From assembly GCF_023614235.1 (NCBI RefSeq), contig NZ_CP094264.1, forward strand, positions 3,720,001-3,784,000: 64,000 bases of DNA. Reading direction: 5' to 3'. Of this stretch, positions 27,313 through 38,700 are shown in pieces. Made by a program: the position numbers and the translations under genes. The notes under the pieces were generated by a model. That model did not search any database. It was not told where the DNA came from and saw only the letters and a list, made by a program, of their open reading frames with translations. Positions within the stretch are counted from its first letter, which is position 1; every line of letters starts with the position of its first letter. The DNA is from Streptomyces sp. MRC013 (GTDB lineage: Bacteria; Actinomycetota; Actinomycetes; Streptomycetales; Streptomycetaceae).

Positions 27313-29502
27313 GTGAGCAACATTCCCGAGACGGGCCGGACCCCGCGGGTCCAGATCCGCCTCGTCGTCATCCAGGTCCTCGTCTTCTCCCTGCTCCTCA
27401 CCCTCCTCGGTCGCCTCTGGTACCTCCAGATCCGCAACGGCGAGGAGTACTCCGACGAGGCGAGGAACAACCACGTCCAGCAGGTCGTCCAGCCCGCCGT
27501 CCGCGGCACCATCCTCGACGCCCGAGGCGTACCCCTCGCCGACAACGAGACCCGCCTCGTCGTCTCGGCCTCCCGCACCGAGCTCATGCGCATGAAGGAC
27601 CGCGGCAGGGGCGTCCTCACCCGCCTCGCCGGCGTCCTCGGCATGACGCCCAAGGAGGTCATGGACAAGGTCCGCCTCTGCGACTCCGAAACCCCGCAGC
27701 CCTGCTGGAACGGCTCCCCCTACCAGCCGATCCCCGTCACCGACGAGGCCACCACCCAGCAGGCCCTGCAGATCCGCGAGCGGGCCGAGGACTTCCCCGG
27801 CATCACCGCCGAGCCCACCGCCGTACGCCGCTACCCGGCCCCCGGCAAGGCCCGCACCGCGCAGGTCCTCGGCTACCTCTCGCCCGTCACCGACGAGGAG
27901 ATCGAGAAGGCCAAGGACACCGACTCGCCGTTCCTCCGCTCCGACCAGGTCGGCCGCTCCGGCATCGAACGCACCTACGACAAGTACCTGCGCGGCAAGG
28001 CCGGCGTCACCCGCTACGAGGTCGACAACCTCGGCCGCGTCATCGGCCAGGCGGAGAACGACCCGACCGTCCCCGGCTCCACCCTCGTCACCTCCATCGA
28101 CGCCCGCGTCCAGGCCGTCGCCGAGTACGAGCTCCACGAGGCGATGAAGAACGTCCGCAAGGAGACCGACAAGATCACCGGCCGCCCCTACAAGGCGGAC
28201 GCGGGCGCCGTCGTCGTCATGGAGTCCAAGACCGGCCGCGTCGTCGCGATGGCCTCCCAGCCCGACTACGACCCCAACGCCTGGGTCGGCGGCATCTCCG
28301 GCAGGGAGTACGCCAGGCTCACCGGCAAGAACTCCAACTACCCGCTGCTCAACCGGGCCATCCAGGGCCAGTCGCCCGCCGGCTCCGTCTTCAAGGTGGT
28401 GTCGGCGAGCGCGGCCGTGCGGGCCGGCTACCCCTTCGACGACCGCTACAACTGCAGCGCCTCCTACAGCCTCGGCGGCCGGAGCTTCGCCAACTTCGAG
28501 TCCAAGGGGCATGGCCCCATCACCCTCGGGGACGCCCTCAAGTACTCCTGCAACACCGTCTTCTACGCCCTCGGCCACAAGGAGTGGCAGCGCGACGGCG
28601 GCCTCAAGCCGAACAAGGACGCCCACGACTGGTTCTACCGGACCGCCCACGAGTTCGGGTTCGGCGCCGAGACCGGCATCGACCTGCCGAACGAGGTCAG
28701 CGGCCGCATCCCCGACCGCCGGTGGAAGCAGCGGTTCTGGGAGGCCAACAAGGACTCCTGGTGCAAGCAGGGCAAGAAGGGCGGCAGCTACGTCGAGCAG
28801 ATCGCCTACGAGAACTGCCTCGAAGGCAACCAGCTGAAGGCCTTCGACAGCATCAACTTCGCCATCGGCCAGGGCGACGTCCTCATCACCCCCGTCCAGC
28901 TGGCCACCGCCTACGCCGCCATCAGCAACGGCGGCACCCTCTTCGCGCCCACCATCGGCAAGGCCCTGATCAGCCCCGACGGCAAGAAGGTGCAGGAGAT
29001 CAAGCCCAGGGCCCGCGGCAGGCTGCCGGTCGACGCGGAGACCATCAGCGACCTCGACAAGGGCCTGCGCTCCGTCGTCGAACCCGGCGGCACCGCCGCC
29101 TGGCGGTTCGGCGGATGGCCGCAGGACAAGATCCCGATGCGCGCCAAGACCGGCACCGCCCAGGTCTACGGCAAGCAGACCACCTCGTGGTTCGCGACCT
29201 ACACCGACGACTACACGATCGTCATGACGATCTCGCAGGGCGGCACCGGCTCCGGCGCCTCCGGCCCGGCGGTCCGCAACATCTACGACGCCCTGTACGG
29301 CCTCGACGACGAGGGCGACCAGGACCTCAAGCGGGCCCTCCTGCCCAAGCCGCAGAAGGACCTGCCGAAGATCCAGCCCGACGGCACCATCGAGGCGCCC
29401 CCCGTCAAGCCGTACGACCCCGAGGCGCAGAAGCCCGGGACGGGTGAGGGACGGGACGACGAACAGCAGGGCCTCGCCGGCCCGCCGGTCTGGAGGGACT
29501 GA
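27313..29502 (+). CDS. mrdA: Class B penicillin-binding protein 2 (transpeptidase)
   Basis: A 729-residue peptidoglycan transpeptidase. After a short cytoplasmic segment there is one membrane anchor (LVVIQVLVFSLLLTLLGRLWYLQI), then a PBP dimerisation domain (RGTILDARGVPLADN) and the transpeptidase domain. The active-site Ser is in SPAGSVFK at about residue 358, SCN in KYSCNTVFYAL and KTG in AKTGTAQVYGK. It contains an insertion with several cysteines (SWCKQGKKGGSY, ENCLEGN). Starts with GTG after GGGGGAGGGCG. With RodA downstream it forms a synthase pair used for the spore wall in Streptomyces, by analogy. Confidence 0.95.
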   Translation: MSNIPETGRTPRVQIRLVVIQVLVFSLLLTLLGRLWYLQIRNGEEYSDEARNNHVQQVVQPAVRGTILDARGVPLADNETRLVVSASRTELMRMKDRGRGVLTRLAGVLGMTPKEVMDKVRLCDSETPQPCWNGSPYQPIPVTDEATTQQALQIRERAEDFPGITAEPTAVRRYPAPGKARTAQVLGYLSPVTDEEIEKAKDTDSPFLRSDQVGRSGIERTYDKYLRGKAGVTRYEVDNLGRVIGQAENDPTVPGSTLVTSIDARVQAVAEYELHEAMKNVRKETDKITGRPYKADAGAVVVMESKTGRVVAMASQPDYDPNAWVGGISGREYARLTGKNSNYPLLNRAIQGQSPAGSVFKVVSASAAVRAGYPFDDRYNCSASYSLGGRSFANFESKGHGPITLGDALKYSCNTVFYALGHKEWQRDGGLKPNKDAHDWFYRTAHEFGFGAETGIDLPNEVSGRIPDRRWKQRFWEANKDSWCKQGKKGGSYVEQIAYENCLEGNQLKAFDSINFAIGQGDVLITPVQLATAYAAISNGGTLFAPTIGKALISPDGKKVQEIKPRARGRLPVDAETISDLDKGLRSVVEPGGTAAWRFGGWPQDKIPMRAKTGTAQVYGKQTTSWFATYTDDYTIVMTISQGGTGSGASGPAVRNIYDALYGLDDEGDQDLKRALLPKPQKDLPKIQPDGTIEAPPVKPYDPEAQKPGTGEGRDDEQQGLAGPPVWRD

Positions 29503-29508
29503 CCCGCC

Positions 29509-30714
29509 GTGCCCGCAGCCAACAGCACCCTGTCCGTCCCCCGCTACGCCCCCGAGCCGGGGGGCCTGTGGGCCAGGCTCACCGCCCGCGACTCCCCGGT
29601 GCGCCGCCTCGACTGGCCACTGATGCTCTCGGCACTGGCCCTGTCCCTCGTCGGCGCGCTCCTCGTGTGGTCGGCCACCCGCAACCGCACCGAGCTCAAC
29701 CAGGGCGATCCGTACTCCTTCCTCTTCAAGCACCTGCTCAACACGAGCATCGGCGTCGCCCTGATGGTCGGCACGATCTGGCTCGGGCACCGCACCCTGC
29801 GCGGCGCGGTACCCGTCCTGTACGGCGTCTCCGTCGTACTCGTCCTGCTCGTCCTCACCCCGCTGGGCGCCACCATCAACGGCGCCCACGCCTGGATCGT
29901 CCTCGGCGGCGGCTTCTCCCTCCAGCCGTCCGAGTTCGTGAAGGTCACGATCATCCTCGGCATGGCGATGCTCCTCGCGGCCCGCGTCGACGCCGGGGAC
30001 CAGGTCCACCCCGACCACCGCACCGTCGCCAAGTCCCTGGCCCTCGCCGTCGTCCCCATGGTGATCGTCATGCTGATGCCGGACCTCGGCTCCGTGATGG
30101 TCATGGTCGTGATCGTCCTCGGCGTGCTCCTCGCCTCCGGCGCCTCCAACCGGTGGATCCTCGGCCTGATCGGCGCGGGCGTCGCCGGCGCGGTCCTCGT
30201 CGCCGCGCTCGGCGTCCTCGACGAGTACCAGATCAACCGCTTCGCCGCGTTCGCCAACCCCGAACTCGACCCCGCGGGCGTCGGCTACAACACCAACCAG
30301 GCCCGCATCGCCATCGGATCCGGCGGCCTGTACGGCGCCGGCCTCTTCAACGGCCACCAGACGACCGGCCAGTTCGTCCCCGAGCAGCAGACCGACTTCA
30401 TCTTCACCGTCGCCGGCGAGGAGCTCGGCTTCCTCGGCGCCGGCACGATCATCGCCCTGCTCGGCCTCGTCATGTGGCGCGCCTGCCGCATCGCACGGGA
30501 GACCACCGAGCTGTACGGCACGATCGTCGCCGCCGGCGTCATCGCCTGGTTCGCCTTCCAGTCCTTCGAGAACATCGGCATGACCCTCGGCATCATGCCC
30601 GTCGCCGGCCTGCCCCTGCCGTTCGTCTCCTACGGCGGCTCGTCCATGTTCGCCGTGTGGATCGCCGTCGGCCTGCTGCAGTCCATCCGTTCCCAGCGGC
30701 CCATAGCCGCATGA
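29509..30714 (+). CDS. rodA: RodA, SEDS-family peptidoglycan glycosyltransferase
   Basis: A 401-residue membrane protein with about ten helices. SEDS signatures are NGAHAWIVLGGGFSLQPSEFVKVTIILGMA, TDFIFTVAGEELGFLGA and GLPLPFVSYGGSSM. RodA polymerises glycan strands together with PBP2, encoded six bases upstream. In S. coelicolor the equivalent gene of this cluster is often called sfr. The GTG start is close to the PBP2 stop, implying translational coupling. Confidence 0.94.
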   Translation: MPAANSTLSVPRYAPEPGGLWARLTARDSPVRRLDWPLMLSALALSLVGALLVWSATRNRTELNQGDPYSFLFKHLLNTSIGVALMVGTIWLGHRTLRGAVPVLYGVSVVLVLLVLTPLGATINGAHAWIVLGGGFSLQPSEFVKVTIILGMAMLLAARVDAGDQVHPDHRTVAKSLALAVVPMVIVMLMPDLGSVMVMVVIVLGVLLASGASNRWILGLIGAGVAGAVLVAALGVLDEYQINRFAAFANPELDPAGVGYNTNQARIAIGSGGLYGAGLFNGHQTTGQFVPEQQTDFIFTVAGEELGFLGAGTIIALLGLVMWRACRIARETTELYGTIVAAGVIAWFAFQSFENIGMTLGIMPVAGLPLPFVSYGGSSMFAVWIAVGLLQSIRSQRPIAA

Positions 30715-30718
30715 GCAC

Positions 30719-30755
30719 ATGACGCCCCGGTGACGCCGTGGACTACATTCGGTGT
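30719..30755 (+). promoter_or_regulatory. Leaderless-type promoter before the CYTH-CHAD gene
   Basis: TACATT at 30744-30749 ends six bases before the ATG. ATGACG at 30719-30724 could be a weak -35 with a 19-base spacer. No ribosome site is present. Confidence 0.5.
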
Positions 30756-32249
30756 ATGGCGGATACGAAACGTGAGATAGAGCGAAAGTACGAAGCCACC
30801 ACCGACGCCCGGGTGCCGGACCTCACCCGGGTGCGCGGCGTCTCCCGCGTCGTCGACACGGGCACCGCGGACCTCGACGCCGTCTACTACGACACCCCCG
30901 GCCTGCGCCTCGCCGCCCACTCCGTCACCCTGCGCCGCCGCACCGGCGGCGACGCGGGCTGGCACCTCAAACTGCCCGTCGCCCCCGGTGTCCGCGACGA
31001 GGTCCACGCACCCCTCGACGACCACGTGCCACCCGCCCTCGCCGCGCTCGTCCGCGCCCTCACCCGCGGCGAGGACCTCGTCCCCGCCGTACGGCTGCGC
31101 TCCTCCCGCGACGTACGCCACCTCCTCGACGACGGCGGCGGCCTCCTCGCCGAACTGAGCACCGACACGGTCCACGCCGAGCGCCTCACCGGCGACGGCG
31201 GCACCGCCCGCTGGACCGAGATCGAGGTGGAACTCGCCGACGGCGGCGACCCCGCACTGCTGGACGCCGTCGACAAGCGCCTCCGCAAGGCCGGCGTCCG
31301 CCCCGCCGCGGCCCCGTCGAAACTCGCCCGCGCCCTGGAGGAGACCGGCACCCCGCCCCCGGCGGCCCGGCCCGCGGAACACGACACGGCCGGCGGTCAC
31401 GTCCTCGCCTACCTGCGCGAACAGGCCGACGCCCTGCTCACCCACGACATCGGCCTGCGCCGCGACCACCCCGACTCCGTCCACCGGATGCGCGTCGCCA
31501 CCCGTCGCCTGCGCAGTGCCTTCCGCAGCCACCGCAAGGTCCTCGACCGGGAGGCCACCGATCCCGTCGCCGCCGAACTGAAGTGGCTCGCCGCCGAACT
31601 GGGCGTCGACCGCGACCGGGAAGTGCTCGACGAGCGCCTGCGCGAGGCCCTGGACGCCGTCCCGCGCACCCTCCGGCTCGGCCCGGTGCACGCCCGCCTC
31701 GACCGCTGGTCCGCCGCCCGCCGGGCCGGCTCGCGCGACCGCCTCCTGGAGATCCTCGACGGCGACCGCTACCTCTCCCTCCTCGACGCCCTGGACGCCC
31801 TCCTCGCCGGCCCGCCGCTGCGGCCCGCCGCGGCCAAGTCCCCGCGGAAGGCACTCGCCAAGGCGGTCGCGAAGGACCAGGCCCGCGTGGCGGCCCGCAT
31901 CCGGCACGCCCTGGCGCTCGACCCCGGCCACGACCGGGACACGGCCCTGCACGAGGCGCGGAAGGCCGCCAAGCGCGCCCGCTACGCCGCCGAACTCGCC
32001 GTCCCCGCCCTCGGCGGGCCCGCCCGGCGCCTCGTCAAGGACATGAAGGCCCTCCAGAAGCTCCTCGGCGACCACCAGGACGGCGTCGTCGCCCGCGAAG
32101 CCCTCCGGGAGATCGCCGTCCAGGCCAACGGCGCGGGCGAGTCGTCCTTCACCTGGGGCCTGCTCCACGCCCGGGAGGAGGCCCGGGCCGCCGACCGCGA
32201 ACGCGAGCTGCCGGGCCTGTGGGCGGAGGCGCGGGGCCTGGACGGCTGA
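30756..32249 (+). CDS. CYTH and CHAD domain protein
   Basis: A 497-residue fusion. Residues about 1-195 form a CYTH (triphosphate tunnel metalloenzyme) domain with the ExExK signature as EIERKYE and several basic/acidic strands such as DAVYYDTPGLRL and TLRRRTGG. Residues about 215-497 form a CHAD domain with conserved histidines (DPDSVHRMRVATRRLRSAFR type, LHEARKAAKRARYAAEL, LQKLLGDHQD). CHAD proteins bind polyphosphate, and CYTH domains hydrolyse or bind inorganic triphosphates. A role in polyphosphate metabolism is therefore inferred. The ATG at 30756 has a -10 box six bases before it and no ribosome site. Confidence 0.88.
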   Translation: MADTKREIERKYEATTDARVPDLTRVRGVSRVVDTGTADLDAVYYDTPGLRLAAHSVTLRRRTGGDAGWHLKLPVAPGVRDEVHAPLDDHVPPALAALVRALTRGEDLVPAVRLRSSRDVRHLLDDGGGLLAELSTDTVHAERLTGDGGTARWTEIEVELADGGDPALLDAVDKRLRKAGVRPAAAPSKLARALEETGTPPPAARPAEHDTAGGHVLAYLREQADALLTHDIGLRRDHPDSVHRMRVATRRLRSAFRSHRKVLDREATDPVAAELKWLAAELGVDRDREVLDERLREALDAVPRTLRLGPVHARLDRWSAARRAGSRDRLLEILDGDRYLSLLDALDALLAGPPLRPAAAKSPRKALAKAVAKDQARVAARIRHALALDPGHDRDTALHEARKAAKRARYAAELAVPALGGPARRLVKDMKALQKLLGDHQDGVVAREALREIAVQANGAGESSFTWGLLHAREEARAADRERELPGLWAEARGLDG

Positions 32250-32328
32250 GTCGTTCACCGTGCCGGGGGCGACCCGGAGCGCGTTACGCTTGAGAGTCGC
32301 CCCCATCAGCTCACGAAGGTTCCCCGAA

Positions 32329-34281
<1,953 letters not shown>

Positions 34282-34304
34282 CCGGCGACCGGGCACCGGC
34301 GTCC

Positions 34305-34345
34305 CGGCGGCCCGCCCCGGAGGGAGACCCCGGGGCGGGCCGCCG
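34305..34345 (+). terminator. Terminator after the radical SAM gene
   Basis: A perfect 16-bp stem (34305-34320 with 34330-34345) and nine-base loop lie 24 bases past the stop. Confidence 0.75.
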
Positions 34346-34716
34346 CGTTACGGGACCGCGGAACCGGAGGACCGGTGCACCGCCCGGCCCGCCGGTCCCA
34401 CCGCGAGCTGCGCACCCCGCCGCCCGCCCGCGCCGCGGTGCGGCGCCCAGCCCCCGACGCGGCCCGCGCCGCGCCCGCCTCCGCCCGCGACCCGCTGCGC
34501 CGCGCCGTCCGGCGCGGGTCCCCCCGCACGGTCCGTGGGAATGGGACGCGTTCCTCCGCGTACCCTGGGTAGTACAACGACTGCTCCCGGCGCGGCGCCC
34601 GCCCCCGAGGCCCTCCCGCACCGGCGGGGGCGACCCGGGCGGGACCCCCGGGGCCGTCCCACCGCATCCGGTGGGCGGCGCGCCACCGCGCCGCCCCGCA
34701 CCGAGGAGAAGAACCA
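34346..34716. other. Intergenic region upstream of the TIGR03936 gene
   Basis: About 370 bases between a strong terminator and the next gene. I see no family resemblance in any frame. The stretch TACCCTGGGTAGTACAAC near 34560 is less GC-rich and may contain a promoter, but no pair of boxes is convincing. Confidence 0.4.
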
Positions 34717-35541
34717 CTGGGCAAGCGACAGCCCGAAGGCCCGCCGCCCGCACCGGCGGTGCAGCGCATCCGACTGCGCTACACCAAGCGCGGCCGCCTC
34801 CGGTTCACCAGCCACCGAGACTTCCAGCGCGCGTTCGAGCGCGCGCTGCGCCGCGCCGAGGTGCCCATGGCGTACTCGGCCGGTTTCACACCCCATCCCA
34901 AGGTGTCGTACGCGAACGCCGCGCCGACCGGCACGGCCTCCGAGGCCGAGTACCTGGAGATCGCACTCACCGAACCGCGCGACCCCGCGAAGCTGCGGGT
35001 GCTGCTCGACGAGTCCCTGCCCGACGGCCTCGACATCGTCGACGCCGTCGAGGCCCGCACCCCGGGCCTCGCCGACCGGCTCACCGCCTCCGTGTGGGAG
35101 TTGCGGCTCGACGGGGTCGACCCGGCCGACGCCGAGCGGGCCGTCGCCGCGTTCCTCGCGGCGGGTACCGTGGAGGTGCAGCGCATGACCAAGAACGGTC
35201 TGCGCACCTTCGACGCCCGCGCCGCCGTGGCGGGACTCGAAGCCGCGCCCGCTCCGGCTGATAGGCCGCTGGACGGCCCCTGTGCGATACTGCGGCTGGT
35301 CGTTCGGCACGTGACACCCGCCGTTCGACCCGACGACGTCCTGTCCGGTCTCCGCGCTGTGGCCGACCTGGCGCCGCCGGTCCCCGCAGCGGTGACCAGG
35401 CTGGCGCAGGGGCTCTTCGACGAGGAGTCCGGCACGGTGACCGACCCGCTCGCGCCCGACCGCGAGGCAGTCACGGCCGCCCCTTCCAAGGCCGCCGGGC
35501 CCGCCGCCGCGACGGCGCCGGAAGGTGCAGGTTCCGCGTAG
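34717..35541 (+). CDS. TIGR03936-family protein (DUF2344), probable CTG start
   Basis: A 274-residue protein if started at the CTG at 34717, or 260 from the first standard start, GTG 34759. The core begins IRLRYTKRGRLRFTSHRDFQRAFERALRRAEVPMAYS and includes GFTPHPKVSYANA, typical of the radical-SAM-linked TIGR03936 family. A strong GAGGAG lies six to eight bases before CTG-GGC-AAG-CGA, and the upstream codons (GKRQPEGPPPAP) look like the N-terminus I recall from homologues. GTG 34759 has no ribosome site. Function is unknown, probably acting with the radical SAM protein on an RNA or protein substrate. The C-terminus is Ala-rich. Confidence 0.8.
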   Translation: MGKRQPEGPPPAPAVQRIRLRYTKRGRLRFTSHRDFQRAFERALRRAEVPMAYSAGFTPHPKVSYANAAPTGTASEAEYLEIALTEPRDPAKLRVLLDESLPDGLDIVDAVEARTPGLADRLTASVWELRLDGVDPADAERAVAAFLAAGTVEVQRMTKNGLRTFDARAAVAGLEAAPAPADRPLDGPCAILRLVVRHVTPAVRPDDVLSGLRAVADLAPPVPAAVTRLAQGLFDEESGTVTDPLAPDREAVTAAPSKAAGPAAATAPEGAGSA

Positions 35542-35775
35542 GGACGGTCGTCGAAACGCGGCCCTGGCATTCGGGAGCCACCTGGGTCGGGCCGCGTACA
35601 GACACAGGAGACTTTCGTCAGGCCGTACGCCGAAGGCGTAGGGAACCGGCGAGCCAGACATACAGCTCCCGTGCGGCGCCCGCGCCCCGGACGGCGGCCA
35701 CCGCGTACGACGCGGTGCCGCGGCCGGACCGGACACAGGCGCGACGCCCGGGAGCGTGACGGGAGAACTGCCCGC

Positions 35776-38700
35776 ATGCTCGAGTCGAACGAGACCGGCA
35801 CCGCCGGTACCAGCGAAGAAGACAACACACCCAGCGGCACGCTGCCGCCGCGCCGCAGGCGCCGTGCGGCGTCGCGCCCCGCGGGTCCGCCGGTCGCGGC
35901 GGACACCGCCCCCGAGACCGTCGTGACCACGGCCGCCCCGGCCGAGGCCGCCGTGCCCGAGACGCCTTCCACCGGGTCCGGGGAGGCCGTCGAGGCCGCC
36001 GCTCCGGCTCGTGCGCGCCGCCGCGCCACGCGCAAGGCGACGGCTCCGGCCGTCGAGGGTTCCGGGGCGGCCGCGGTGGCGGGGGAGCCCGTGGAGGAGC
36101 CGGCCGTCGAGGCCGCGGCTCCGGTTCGTGCGCGTCGTCGTGCCACGCGTAAGGCGACGGCTCCGGCCGTCGAGGGTTCCGGGGCGGCCGCGGTGGTGGA
36201 GCCGCGGGACGTCGAGGCTGTGGAGCCTGCCGCCGTGTCGGGGGCCGCCGTCTCCGAGGAGTCGTCCGAGGCTCCCGAGGCCGCGGCTCCGGTTCGTGCG
36301 CGTCGTCGTGCCACGCGCAAGGTGGCGGCTCCGGCCGTCGAGGGTTCCGGGGCGGCCGCGGTGGTGGAGCCGCAGGCGCAGGCCGTTCAGGTCTCCGCCG
36401 CCGCCGAGGCCGTCGCGCCCGCCGGGTCCGAGGCTCCCGAGGCCGCGGCTCCGGTTCGTGCGCGTCGTCGTGCCACGCGCAAGGTGGCGGCTCCGGCCGT
36501 CGAGGGTTCCGGGGCGGCCGCGGTGGTGGAGCCGCAGGCGCAGGCCGTTCAGGTCTCCGCCGCCGCCGAGGCCGTCGCGCCCGCCGGGTCCGAGGCTCCC
36601 GAGGCCGCCGCTCCGGCTCGTACGCGCCGCCGCGCCACGCGCAAGGCCACCGCCCCGGTCGCGCGCCCCGAGACCGAGACGGAGACCGAGACCGAGACGG
36701 GCGAGAGCCTGCCCGCCACCGCCGTCGAGCAGATCACCGCCGACGAGTCCGGCCAGGTCGCCGCCGCCGAGCAGGCCGCCTCCCGGGGGCGTACGCGCCG
36801 CCGCGCGACCTCTCCGCAGTTCACCGCCGAGCCCCCGCGCGGCCCCGAGCGCGGCCGCCGCCCGGCACGCCCCGCCGTGCCGGTGTTCCAGGCCCCGGTC
36901 TTCACCGAGCCGATGTTCCAGACCCCGGAGACGGCCGCCGCGGCCGCCGCCGCCGAGGCCGCGGAGGCCGCCGCCGAGGCGGAGGAGGAGACGGCCGAGA
37001 CCGCCACACCCGTCGCCGAGCGCGTCGAGGCCGGTGGGCGCCGCCGTCGCCGCCGGGGCGAGGCCGCGGAGGCCGCCGAGGCCGCGCCTTCCGCCGGACC
37101 CGCCGCCGCCGAGGAGGCGGAGGCCGAGGACGAGACCGCCGGGGACGAGGCCGAGCAGGCCGTCGCCGAGGACGAGGAGCAGGACGACTTCGAGGAGCGA
37201 CCGTCGCGCCGCCGCCGCCGGGGCGGCCGTCGCCGCCGCCGCGGCGAGTCGGCCGACGACCACGACGAGACCGTCGTCGAGGACGACGAGCAGGGCGACG
37301 AGGACGGCGCCGACGGCGAGGACGCCGAGCACGAGCCCGAGGGCCCCGAGGGAACCGAGGGTGACGCCACCCCGTCCGCCGCCGGCACGAGCAGCTCGCG
37401 CCGCCGTCGTCGCCGCCGCCGCCGCAGCGGCGAGCCCGCCGAGGCCGAGGCGGCCGCGGAGGAGGACGGCGTCCGCACGGTCGTCAAGGTCCGCGAGCCG
37501 CGAGCCCCGCGGGACAGGGGCGCCGAGCCGTCCGACGAGGTGCAGTCCATCAAGGGCTCCACGCGGCTGGAGGCGAAGAAGCAGCGCCGCCGCGAGGGCC
37601 GGGAGCAGGGCCGCCGCCGCGTCCCGATCATCACCGAGGCCGAGTTCCTCGCCCGCCGCGAGGCCGTCGAGCGCGTCATGGTCGTCCGCCAGAACGGCGA
37701 CCGCACGCAGATCGGCGTCCTCGAGGACAACGTGCTCGTCGAGCACTACGTCAACAAGGAGCAGGCGACCTCGTACGTCGGCAACGTCTACCTGGGCAAG
37801 GTCCAGAACGTGCTGCCGTCCATGGAGGCCGCGTTCGTCGACATCGGCAAGGGCCGCAACGCCGTCCTGTACGCCGGCGAGGTCAACTTCGAGGCGCTCG
37901 GCATGGCCAACGGGCCGCGCCGCATCGAGACCGCCCTCAAGTCCGGACAGTCCGTCCTCGTCCAGGTGACCAAGGACCCCATCGGCCACAAGGGCGCCCG
38001 CCTCACCAGCCAGGTCTCCCTGCCCGGTCGGTACCTGGTCTACGTGCCCGAGGGATCGATGACCGGCATCAGCCGCAAGCTCCCCGACACCGAGCGGGCC
38101 CGGCTGAAGGCCATCCTCAAGAAGATCGTCCCCGAGGACGCCGGCGTCATCGTGCGCACCGCCGCCGAGGGCGCCAGCGAGGACGAGCTGCGCCGCGACG
38201 TCGAGCGGCTCCAGGCGCAGTGGGAGGAGATCCGGCAGAGGGCGAAGACGGGCAACGCCCCGACGCTCCTGTACGGCGAGCCGGACATGACCGTCCGCGT
38301 CGTCCGCGACATCTTCAACGAGGACTTCTCGAAGGTCATCGTCAGCGGCGACGAGGCGTGGGAGACCATCCACGGCTACGTGTCGCATGTCGCGCCCGAC
38401 CTGGCGGACCGGCTGCAGCGCTGGACGTCCGAGGTGGACGTCTTCGCGACGTACCGGATCGACGAGCAGCTGATGAAGGCGCTCGACCGGAAGGTGTGGC
38501 TGCCGTCCGGCGGTTCGCTGGTGATCGACAAGACCGAGGCCATGGTCGTGGTCGACGTCAACACCGGCAAGTTCACCGGCCAGGGCGGCAACCTGGAGGA
38601 GACCGTCACCAGGAACAACCTGGAGGCGGCCGAGGAGATCGTCCGGCAGCTGCGCCTGCGCGACCTGGGCGGCATCGTCGTCATCGACTTCATCGACATG

